A stretch of 64,000 bases of DNA from Methanosarcina sp. UBA293. GTDB taxonomy: Archaea; Halobacteriota; Methanosarcinia; Methanosarcinales; Methanosarcinaceae. A program made the translations under genes and the position numbers. How positions within the stretch are numbered: position 1 is the stretch's first letter; each line of letters starts with the position of its first letter. The notes beneath the pieces are model-generated. The model made no database searches and was not told the DNA's origin. It worked only from the letters and a program-made list of their open reading frames with translations. The DNA lies in the NCBI GenBank assembly GCA_002499445.1, contig DALS01000056.1, positions 38,803 through 102,802 of the forward strand, read 5' to 3'. Of this stretch, positions 55,122 through 62,689 are shown in pieces.

Positions 55122-55484
55122 TTATTTTCCCAAAAAGGTTTTTATTCCTACTAAAATAACAAATATACCAAAAGCTTTTCTCATTATGTCAAGTGGAAGT
55201 GAAGTTGCCAATTGAGCTCCAAATTTTGCGCTAATAATCATAGCAGTGCAAATAACTATGCCTGCGTATAAATCTGCATATCCTCTTTTATAGTACTCAA
55301 AAAATGCAAGTATGCCAACAGGCGGAAGTAATGCAACCAGAGAAGTTCCCTGGGCTTTTAACTGAGAAAATCCTTCTAAAAAGACAAGTGCAGGAATAAT
55401 TATAACCCCACCATCAATCCCAAAGAATCCACTTAAAATGCCTGCGGTAATGCCGATTAGTACATAGATTACTAAACCTTCCAT
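55122..55484 (-). CDS. TauE/SafE-family membrane protein, half-size
   Basis: A 120-residue membrane protein matching one half of a TSUP (TauE/SafE, DUF81) exporter: GITAGILSGFFGIDGGVIIIPAL is the conserved first motif, and four hydrophobic segments follow. Full-length members have about 250 residues with two such halves. A start at ATG 55484 is well supported by GGGAGGAG just upstream; an upstream ATG at 55508 would add eight residues. The gene is probably functional as a homodimeric half-transporter, not truncated, since it has its own stop and ribosome site. Substrate, a sulfur-containing or other small anion, is unknown. Confidence 0.82.
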   Translation of the reverse strand: MEGLVIYVLIGITAGILSGFFGIDGGVIIIPALVFLEGFSQLKAQGTSLVALLPPVGILAFFEYYKRGYADLYAGIVICTAMIISAKFGAQLATSLPLDIMRKAFGIFVILVGIKTFLGK

Positions 55485-55720
55485 AAACTCCTCCCAGACA
55501 TATTTCAAAGAATATTCTTAGATTAACTTTTCACCACAAAATAGAATGCAGAATCAATGTTAATACCATTTCATTCATAAAGTAAAAGTTTGTCTTATTG
55601 ATCAGGAGGATAGGGCTAGTAACCTATGAATTGATTTTTAAAGCTTGTAAGGGAAGGAACAAGCCTGTATAAAAGAAATCACTATAGGAAATTATTATAG
55701 GAAATCATTATAGGAAATCA

Positions 55721-56422
55721 CTATTTAATGCAGTAAAAGCCAGCTTGCATATAAGAGTACCAGAATAACTCCACGGTTTTGAATCCTGTTTCTCTCAAAA
55801 GTTTAAGATGCTCTTCGACAGTTATAGGAGAATACTCAGTGTCAAAACGCTCCAGATACTCCTTTATTTCTTCCTCAGTCCTTCCGTGAGCTAACTGGAA
55901 ATCGTGCAAGTATCTTTTTCCTATCATGACCCCCTCTTTGGTTAATGGCCTGATGTTCTCAAAGGTAATGTAAATTCCACCATCTTTTAGAAGCCTGTGA
56001 CACACGCCAACTGCTTTAGCCCTGTCTTCGCGGCTAAGATAATGGTGGCACTGTATGGCAGTTATAACGTCAGGTTGTTCCTCCAATTCCTGCGAAAAAT
56101 CCTGAGTAGGGGAAGCTTTTAGAAACTCCAGCCTGTCTGCAGAGCAGAGTGACAGTTTTTTCCTTGCCTGGGCCAGCATGCCTTCCGAAGGATCAAGCAA
56201 AAGAAATTTTGTTGTGGAAAATTCCTCAGTTGCCTTATTGACCAGGGAACCTGTTCCACATCCGGTATCCAGCCAGATTCTGGGGCTGGATGGCAGAGAT
56301 TTAACTAAATTGATAGTCTCCTGATGAAAACTGGAGTAGTAAGGGAGAATGCTGAGGATCCGGGCATCAAAATCCTCAGGAAGATTAGGAATAGCATTTT
56401 GAGCAGGTTTTGCAGGAGTCAT
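55721..56422 (-). CDS. Class I SAM-dependent methyltransferase
   Basis: A 233-residue methyltransferase. Motif I is WLDTGCGTGSL (about 50-60), followed by LLDPSEGMLAQARKKL and the acidic post-I and motif IV region (DVITAIQCHHYLSREDRAKA). The C-terminal part (MIGKRYLHDFQLAHGRTEEEIKEYL, VEEHLKLLRETGFKTVELFW) is typical of small-molecule methyltransferases. The substrate is unknown. A region of 21-bp tandem repeats and a MITE lies upstream. Confidence 0.8.
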   Translation of the reverse strand: MTPAKPAQNAIPNLPEDFDARILSILPYYSSFHQETINLVKSLPSSPRIWLDTGCGTGSLVNKATEEFSTTKFLLLDPSEGMLAQARKKLSLCSADRLEFLKASPTQDFSQELEEQPDVITAIQCHHYLSREDRAKAVGVCHRLLKDGGIYITFENIRPLTKEGVMIGKRYLHDFQLAHGRTEEEIKEYLERFDTEYSPITVEEHLKLLRETGFKTVELFWYSYMQAGFYCIK

Positions 56423-56451
56423 AACAACAGAGTCCTTTTCTTATAAAATTA

Positions 56452-56539
56452 TTAAACTAATCTTATACTAGTTTTATACTAACTTAAACTAATCTTACAC
56501 TAGGTTAAACTAATCTTACACTAAGTTAAACAAATCTTA
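56452..56539. repeat. 21-bp tandem repeats, TTAAACTAATCTTACACTA(A/G)G
   Basis: Two near-identical 21-bp units (56484-56504 and 56505-56525), a diverged longer unit before them (56452-56483) and a partial unit after (56526-56539). The MITE at 56540 inserted in this last unit. Confidence 0.8.
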
Positions 56540-56661
56540 GGCTCTGTAGAAATCCTCTAAAATAATGAATTTTCATAAATTTAAACTGAGCAGCAAGATC
56601 TGAATATACTTATCTTTTTTCAGCCTCTTTCATCTGATGTAGATAGGTTTTCTACAGAGCC
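56540..56661. mobile_element. 122-bp MITE, copy 1
   Basis: A non-coding element with terminal inverted repeats GGCTCTGTAGAAATCCT and its complement AGGTTTTCTACAGAGCC (one mismatch over 17 bp). It is flanked by the 8-bp target duplication AAATCTTA (56532-56539 and 56662-56669). It is identical to the copy at 58857. End sequence and 8-bp duplications resemble IS6-family elements, so a full-length relative elsewhere in the genome probably moved it. Confidence 0.92.
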
Positions 56662-56669
56662 AAATCTTA

Positions 56670-56885
56670 CATTATTTTTATATGACTAAAGAAAGTTATC
56701 GTTTCTGATAATTTCAAATCATCTTGAAATAGATATATATCTAAGGTTTTCAGATATTATTGTCTTAAGATTGCATTTTTATTACAGCACTTATTAGTTT
56801 TGAGATTATTTTTCCTTAGTAACTTGTAGGAGAAGTAAAAATCTGTCAAAAGTACTTGAAAAAACAAAAAGGGGTCGTTTTCATC
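56670..56885. other. Upstream region of the hydantoinase-family gene
   Basis: AT-rich sequence with TATA-like stretches (ATATATATCTAAG, about 56731-56745) that could serve the hydantoinase-family gene. No coding evidence. Confidence 0.4.
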
Positions 56886-58817
56886 ATGCATTATAGCCTT
56901 GGGATTGATGCTGGGGGCACTTATACCGATGCGGTGCTTATAAGGGATTCAGACGGAGAAATTATAGATTCGAACAAAGCGCTTACGACCTATCCCGATC
57001 CTCTTGCTGGCATTAAAAACGTAATTGATGATCTCGATTCTGAATATCTCAAAGACGTAAAACTGGTTTCGGTTTCAACGACCCTCTCAACCAATACCAT
57101 TCTTGAAGGCACGGGTTTTCCTGTAGCCTTGATCCTCATAGGGGCCCATCCACTTGAGAAAGAATTGCCTGCCAAACACATACTTTTTGCTGCAGGTGGG
57201 CACAACCATAACGGAGAAGAGGTTGCTAAACTTGACCTTGAAGCTATTGAGAAATTTGCACTGCGGGTCAAGGACCGGGTTTCAGCTTTTGCCATATCTT
57301 CTTACTTCAGCACAAGGAATCCTGAGCACGAAATAAGAGCAAGAGACCTGGTTCTTGAGCACACTGGATTGCCTGCGGTCTGCGGGCATGAACTTTCCCA
57401 GGAATTGGGAGCTTACGAAAGGGCAGTGACAGCATTCCTGAATGCGCAGCTTATCCCTATAACAAGACAGTTTATACAGTCAATTATTTCAGATATCGTG
57501 AAGCGCGGAATTGATGCACGGCTCCTTATGCTCAAATGTGACGGCTCGGTTGTGGGGATAAGAGATGCCCTGAAAAAACCTATCGAAACTATTTTTTCAG
57601 GACCGGCAGCAAGCCTTGTAGGGGCATCTTACCTCTCAGGACTTAAGACCTGTGCCGTAATTGATGTTGGCGGAACAAGCACGGATATTTCCTCGATCTG
57701 TATGGGAGTTCCTGACCTGAACAATGAGGGAGCCATTGTAGGGGGCTGGAAAACTCGCGTTCGGGCGATTCGGATGGAAACAACCGCTACAGGCGGAGAC
57801 AGTCATGTATGGATCGTGAACAGAGAACTCTTTCTAGGACCTAGGCGAGTCATGCCCTTGGCAATGGCTGCGGTAAAATATCCGACTTTTCTGAATAACC
57901 TCAAAAGGACACCCATGCCTCCCAGAGAAGATCTAGGCGAAAACATTCAGCCAACAAAATTCTTTGTGAGATCTGACTACCCGGCAGGAGAATTGAGCAG
58001 GGCTGAAGCCGAAGTGCTGGAGGTTATCAGGAAAGAACCCGTTTCAGTGCCCAAAATCAAAGCTCTTATCCGAAAAGACCTTCATCCTCAGACTTTAGAT
58101 TCCCTTATCAGAAAACGCCTTGTGCAAGCAATTGGTTTTACCCCTACTGATGCTCTACATGTGCTTGGAGAATATACGGCGTGGAGTGAGGAAGCTTCCC
58201 GAATAGGTGCGGAAAGGCTTGCAAGGGTCATGCGCATAACCCCTAGAGAGTTCTGCACTGCTGTAAAAAAGCGAGTTGTAAGGAACATGGCACTTCATCT
58301 ACTTTCGTACATCCTCGAAGGCGTTCCATACGAAGCCATTGAAAAGATCCTGGACGGAAACTATCCTGCCAAATTCAAACTGGATATTCCAATTGTGCTG
58401 CTTGGGGGCCCTGTCCGAGCTCACAGGAGAGAACTGGAGGAAATTATTGACGCAGAAATCCTGGTGCCTGAACATGCCGAAGTAGGAAACGCAGTCGGAG
58501 CGCTTGTAGGAAACGGCATCAAAAGAGTTGAAATCCTGATAAGACCAGCAAGTCTCATGTCACCAGATAAGGATTTCCTGGTCTTTGCCCCGGACAGTAG
58601 GCTAAAATTCGATACATATCCTGAAGCGCTCGAAACTGCAACCGAACTTGGGAAAAAACTTGTTATAGATTACATGCGAGACTGCGGCCTTAGCGGAAAC
58701 CAGGTTGAAATTTCAGTTGAGAAAAAGACGATCTCACCTGATGGCTGGAACCATCCGCCCATGGAAACAAATCTGCTGATAATGGGAGTAGGGGTGAGGG
58801 AAATTATTCCTAAATAA
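56886..58817 (+). CDS. Hydantoinase/oxoprolinase family protein (HyuA-like)
   Basis: A 643-residue protein of the HyuA/5-oxoprolinase ATPase family. The N-terminus MHYSLGIDAGGTYTDAVLIR and SVSTTLSTNTILEG form the actin-like ATP fold; CAVIDVGGTSTDIS is the second phosphate motif, and ETIFSGPAASLVGA follows. Enzymes of this family open hydantoin or 5-oxoproline rings with ATP; its methanogen role is unknown, and no HyuB partner lies next to it. I start at ATG 56886, which gives the family's normal N-terminus; a TTG at 56856 would add ten residues. The gene is bracketed by two identical MITEs. Confidence 0.85.
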   Translation: MHYSLGIDAGGTYTDAVLIRDSDGEIIDSNKALTTYPDPLAGIKNVIDDLDSEYLKDVKLVSVSTTLSTNTILEGTGFPVALILIGAHPLEKELPAKHILFAAGGHNHNGEEVAKLDLEAIEKFALRVKDRVSAFAISSYFSTRNPEHEIRARDLVLEHTGLPAVCGHELSQELGAYERAVTAFLNAQLIPITRQFIQSIISDIVKRGIDARLLMLKCDGSVVGIRDALKKPIETIFSGPAASLVGASYLSGLKTCAVIDVGGTSTDISSICMGVPDLNNEGAIVGGWKTRVRAIRMETTATGGDSHVWIVNRELFLGPRRVMPLAMAAVKYPTFLNNLKRTPMPPREDLGENIQPTKFFVRSDYPAGELSRAEAEVLEVIRKEPVSVPKIKALIRKDLHPQTLDSLIRKRLVQAIGFTPTDALHVLGEYTAWSEEASRIGAERLARVMRITPREFCTAVKKRVVRNMALHLLSYILEGVPYEAIEKILDGNYPAKFKLDIPIVLLGGPVRAHRRELEEIIDAEILVPEHAEVGNAVGALVGNGIKRVEILIRPASLMSPDKDFLVFAPDSRLKFDTYPEALETATELGKKLVIDYMRDCGLSGNQVEISVEKKTISPDGWNHPPMETNLLIMGVGVREIIPK

Positions 58818-58856
58818 ACCCCTAATATCATTCCTTTTGGCAGTGTCTGGAATTTC

Positions 58857-58978
58857 GGCTCTGTAGAAATCCTCTAAAATAATGAATTTTCATAAATTTA
58901 AACTGAGCAGCAAGATCTGAATATACTTATCTTTTTTCAGCCTCTTTCATCTGATGTAGATAGGTTTTCTACAGAGCC
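58857..58978. mobile_element. 122-bp MITE, copy 2
   Basis: Identical over 122 bp to the copy at 56540-56661 and in the same orientation. It is flanked by its own 8-bp target duplication GGAATTTC (58849-58856 and 58979-58986), so it is an independent insertion. No coding content. Confidence 0.93.
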
Positions 58979-58986
58979 GGAATTTC

Positions 58987-59239
58987 CAGCAAACTTGAAT
59001 GCATGTTTCTTTGATTCTTGCTCAGGAGAATGATCTTCAGATATCGAATTAGATTTTGTATTATAATAAGAATGATTTTCGTAGTATCTTTGTATTAGTA
59101 ATTTTTATATATCATATTTACATATCTTTGTATGATCATATATTGATATAAATGAAATAAAGTGTTCTCAAGCTAGATGAATACTCAAGTTGAGAAAATA
59201 TCAGTATAGAAAATATGAGAATTCAAGGAGAGATAGCTT
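58987..59239. other. Promoter region of arsDA
   Basis: Very AT-rich. TATA-like TTTTTATATATC (59102-59113) and TTGATATAAATG (59143-59154) are present, with CATATCTTTGTATG as a small inverted repeat (59120-59133) between them, a possible repressor site. Confidence 0.45.
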
Positions 59240-59629
59240 ATGGCGAAAATGATAATTTTTGACCCTGCAATGTGTTGTCCCACAGGCTTATGTGGGCCTG
59301 TAATTAACCCCGAACTTTTGAGGATATCAACAGTTCTTAGTAATCTGGAAAAAAACGGTGTGAAGGTTGAAAGATATAACCTTAACAATAATCCTCAGGC
59401 ATTTGTAGATAACATAGCTGTAAGTGAAATACTGAACAGGGATGGTATTGACGTGTTACCTGTGACTATTGTTGACGGCAAAATAGTCAAAACTAAAAGT
59501 TATCCTACAAATGAAGAATTGCTTAAATTTTTGGATGTACCAGAAAATTATCTAAAAGCAAAGAAAACGCTTGAAGTGAAGGCTGTGGTTGTGGCGACAA
59601 ATGTTGCTAACAATAAGCCATCTAGGTGA
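59240..59629 (+). CDS. arsD: Arsenite metallochaperone ArsD
   Basis: A 129-residue ArsD, which delivers As(III) to the ArsA ATPase. The binding cysteines are at the canonical positions C12, C13 and C18 (DPAMCCPTGLCGP). The extra C-terminal vicinal pairs of the E. coli R773 protein are absent, as in many ArsD proteins. AAGGAG at 59225-59230 precedes the ATG. Its stop overlaps the arsA GTG start (GTGA), so translation is coupled. Confidence 0.9.
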   Translation: MAKMIIFDPAMCCPTGLCGPVINPELLRISTVLSNLEKNGVKVERYNLNNNPQAFVDNIAVSEILNRDGIDVLPVTIVDGKIVKTKSYPTNEELLKFLDVPENYLKAKKTLEVKAVVVATNVANNKPSR

Positions 59630-61380
59630 GTATTTTGTTCAAAGTATTTAATCCTGATCAGATGAAACTTACTAAATATTTATTTTTTACAGGTAAGGGT
59701 GGCGTTGGAAAAACATCCGCTGCATGTGCTACTGCTGTGACTCTGGCAGATGAGGGAAAAAAGATTTTGCTGATCAGTACTGATCCCGCCTCAAATCTGC
59801 AAGATGTATTTAACACTGAATTAAATAATAAAGGGGTTTCTATAAAAGAAGTGCCCAATTTGATTGTGGTTAATATTGATCCTGAAGAAGCTGCTCAGGA
59901 ATACAAAGAAAGTGTTGTGGCACCATATAGAGGGAAGCTACCTGAGGTTGTAATTAAAAATATGGAGGAACAGCTTTCCGGCTCGTGTACTGTTGAAATC
60001 GCTGCCTTTAATGAGTTTTCCGCATTTATAACCGATGAAAAGACAGAGAAGGAATATGACTGCATTATTTTTGATACAGCCCCTACCGGTCACACTCTTC
60101 GATTAATGCAGTTGCCTTCAGCCTGGAGTAATTTCATAAGCGAAAGTACACATGGAGCATCCTGTTTAGGCCAGCTTTCTGGACTTGAAAGTAAAAAAGA
60201 GGTTTATAGGCAAGCTGTAGAAACATTGTCCAATAAAGATATGACTACTCTTATTCTTGTTTCCCGTCCGGAAAAGGAGCCCCTTAAAGAGGCTGAGAGG
60301 GCTTCACAGGAACTTCAGGATTTAGGTGTTAATAATCAAATCCTAGTAATCAACGGTATACTGCAAAACTATGACGATATCGTATCTCAAAGCCTTTTTG
60401 ATAAACAACAGAAAGCTTTGAAGAGTATGCCCATTGGCTTAAAAAACTTCGTGACCTATGAAATTCCTCTTAGAGCGTATAATATCACGGGCATAGATAA
60501 TGTAAGGGCATTCTTACATAAGGATAACAATGAGATTAGCAATGAAAAGATTAATGTTAATAAGATTCCTAATCTCAAAAACGTTATAGATGACCTATAT
60601 TCTTCTGGCAAAAAAGTAATATTCACCATGGGTAAAGGCGGTGTTGGTAAAACAACAATTGCAGCAGCAATTGCATTAGGTATGGCTCAGAAGGGTGTTA
60701 AAGTCCACCTTACAACAACAGATCCGGCAGCACATATTAAATTTGTTATTGAAGAAAGTAATGATATAACGATAAGTAGAATCGACGAAGAGGCGGAGCT
60801 TGCTAAATATAAAGAAGAGGTGCTCTCTAAAGCAAGGGAAACAATGGGTGAAGATGATATCGCCTACGTCGAAGAAGATTTAAGGTCACCCTGTACGCAG
60901 GAAATTGCTGTTTTTAGAGCTTTTGCTCAAATTGTTGAGAAGGCTAAATATGAGGTTGTTGTTATTGATACAGCCCCTACCGGTCATACTCTTTTGCTTC
61001 TTGATTCAACCCAGAGTTATCATAGAGAAATCAGTCGTTTGCAAAGTGACATCCCAGAATCGGTTAAAAACTTGTTACCGAAGTTAAGAAATGCTGACGA
61101 AACCGAGGTTCTGATCATTACATTAGCAGAAACCACCCCTGTGTACGAAGCTATGAGGCTTGAATCTGACCTGAGACGTGCCGGGATCAATAGTAAATGG
61201 TGGGTTATCAATGCCAGCTTATATGCAACTAAGACAACGAATAAGACACTTAGAGCAAAGGCAAGTAATGAAATTGAGTGGATAAATAAAGTTAATAAAC
61301 ACTCTGATGGGCATTTTGTGGTTATAGAATGGAAGGCAAATGAAATCAAAGGTGAAAAGATACTGGATTTAATACAGTAA
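59626..61380 (+). CDS. arsA: Arsenite-stimulated ATPase ArsA
   Basis: A 584-residue duplicated ArsA with two P-loops, GKGGVGKT at 23-30 and 336-343, each followed by DTAPTGHT. The three arsenite cysteines are present (LSGSCTVEIAAF, HGASCLGQL, RSPCTQEIAVF), so metalloid binding is probably intact. ArsA powers an ArsB-type pump, but no arsB, acr3 or arsR gene is adjacent. Start GTG overlaps arsD. Codon choice and protein style resemble the ars operons of clostridia-like bacteria, which suggests lateral acquisition. Confidence 0.92.
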   Translation: MSILFKVFNPDQMKLTKYLFFTGKGGVGKTSAACATAVTLADEGKKILLISTDPASNLQDVFNTELNNKGVSIKEVPNLIVVNIDPEEAAQEYKESVVAPYRGKLPEVVIKNMEEQLSGSCTVEIAAFNEFSAFITDEKTEKEYDCIIFDTAPTGHTLRLMQLPSAWSNFISESTHGASCLGQLSGLESKKEVYRQAVETLSNKDMTTLILVSRPEKEPLKEAERASQELQDLGVNNQILVINGILQNYDDIVSQSLFDKQQKALKSMPIGLKNFVTYEIPLRAYNITGIDNVRAFLHKDNNEISNEKINVNKIPNLKNVIDDLYSSGKKVIFTMGKGGVGKTTIAAAIALGMAQKGVKVHLTTTDPAAHIKFVIEESNDITISRIDEEAELAKYKEEVLSKARETMGEDDIAYVEEDLRSPCTQEIAVFRAFAQIVEKAKYEVVVIDTAPTGHTLLLLDSTQSYHREISRLQSDIPESVKNLLPKLRNADETEVLIITLAETTPVYEAMRLESDLRRAGINSKWWVINASLYATKTTNKTLRAKASNEIEWINKVNKHSDGHFVVIEWKANEIKGEKILDLIQ

Positions 61381-61506
61381 TATGGGCAGTGAATGGTCAG
61401 GCGAATCTAATACTTTTGAGATATTGCTTGACCATTATCACGAGTCTGTAAAATTTATACAAATTCTAAAAAGAAGAACTAATTTTCCCGGTTGATCTTT
61501 ATGTTA

Positions 61507-62178
61507 ATGCATGTAATCAATATAGGACACGATGTTTTCAAAGCAAATGACAAAATTGCCGAGAAGAACAGAAAGAAACTTGACAAGCATCTGGTTTTTT
61601 CATTAAATGTTATGGGAGCAATAGGATCAGGAAAAACTACTCTAATAGAGGAGGCGATCAGGCATCTTAAAGATAGATACAATATCGCGGTTATTGCAGG
61701 TGATGTTATCGCAGAAATGGATGCTTCCCGTTTCAGAAAATTCGGAATCCCTACAATTCCTGTAAATACCGGGAAAGAGTGCCATCTCGATGCAAAGCTG
61801 GTGGAAAAAGCCCTAAATGACATAGATCTTGCCACCACTGATCTCCTGCTAATTGAAAACGTAGGCAACCTTATATGCCCTGTGGACTTCAATCTGGGAG
61901 AGCACCTGAGAGTTGTAATCGTAAGTGTGACAGAAGGAGACGACATTATCCTAAAGCACCCCATGATCTTCAAAACTGCAGAACTAGCAGTCATAAACAA
62001 GGTTGACATTGCTCATGCGGTTGACGTCGATGCCGAGAAAATGAAAAACGACATACTTTCTTTAAGTCCTAGTGTGCCTGTTATCCTTACTTCAAAATAT
62101 GACCGGGAAAGTCTGGAGAGCTGGATTGGTTTCATAGAGAAGGAACTTAGAGAGATGCAGAGAAATAAAGTGGATTGA
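61507..62178 (+). CDS. hypB: Hydrogenase/urease nickel incorporation GTPase HypB
   Basis: A GTPase of about 223 residues that delivers nickel to [NiFe]-hydrogenase precursors. Walker A GAIGSGKTTL, the metal-site segment GKECHLDA, ENVGNLICP and NKVD (guanine specificity) are present. The histidine-rich N-terminus of some bacterial HypB proteins is absent, as usual in archaea. The natural N-terminus MHVINIGHDVFKAND favours ATG 61507; in-frame ATG 61501 and TTG 61492 lie just upstream. It is not adjacent to other hyp genes and is 10 kb from echE, its likely client. Confidence 0.9.
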   Translation: MHVINIGHDVFKANDKIAEKNRKKLDKHLVFSLNVMGAIGSGKTTLIEEAIRHLKDRYNIAVIAGDVIAEMDASRFRKFGIPTIPVNTGKECHLDAKLVEKALNDIDLATTDLLLIENVGNLICPVDFNLGEHLRVVIVSVTEGDDIILKHPMIFKTAELAVINKVDIAHAVDVDAEKMKNDILSLSPSVPVILTSKYDRESLESWIGFIEKELREMQRNKVD

Positions 62179-62689
62179 AAAGACTCAAAGAATGTAAAAA
62201 AAGAGCAGGAAATGTTAATTTCCCAGAGTCTGCTTTTCGGAAGATCCTTTTTTGTTTTAAGCCCTTTAAGATTAGGTCTTAAATTCTTATTTTTTAGATC
62301 TATTTTTTTCTTTAGCCGAATACCATAGCAGGAAGCTACCTTCGAATGCAGAGAACTTGCTCACAAAACCAAGAATATAGCATAATGAACAATGAAAATA
62401 AAACAACAACTTTAAATATAATATGAGTCAATTTGCATACACTCATATAAATGTTCTGGTAACTGTATATATTGTTCCAATATCGAAGGTTCTAGCTGAC
62501 GAAAATGGGATTAATAGACTGATCAATTTTCCTCCTTTCAAGTCTGCTGCAAATCTTAATACCAAAAAACTCCTCTAAGTCTTTTAAAATACAAGAAATA
62601 TTTTTGACTTTGTCGGCTAGATCTCATAAAAAACCAGCTCTCAAGAGATTTTCAAGGCTTAGGCTTGTAATTAAAAGTAAGGGATAAAA
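62179..62689. other. Spacer between hypB and the beta-helix gene
   Basis: About 510 bp. The start holds a hairpin-like GGAAATGTTAATTTCC (about 62209-62224) within AGCAG/CTGCT, followed by a T-rich stretch, a likely hypB terminator. A 51-codon frame at 62423-62578 lacks a ribosome site and was not accepted. Confidence 0.4.

Noticed and set aside
62423..62578. 51-codon plus-strand frame MSQFAYTHINVLVTVYIVPI...
   Set aside because: No ribosome site and no family resemblance; chance cannot be excluded.
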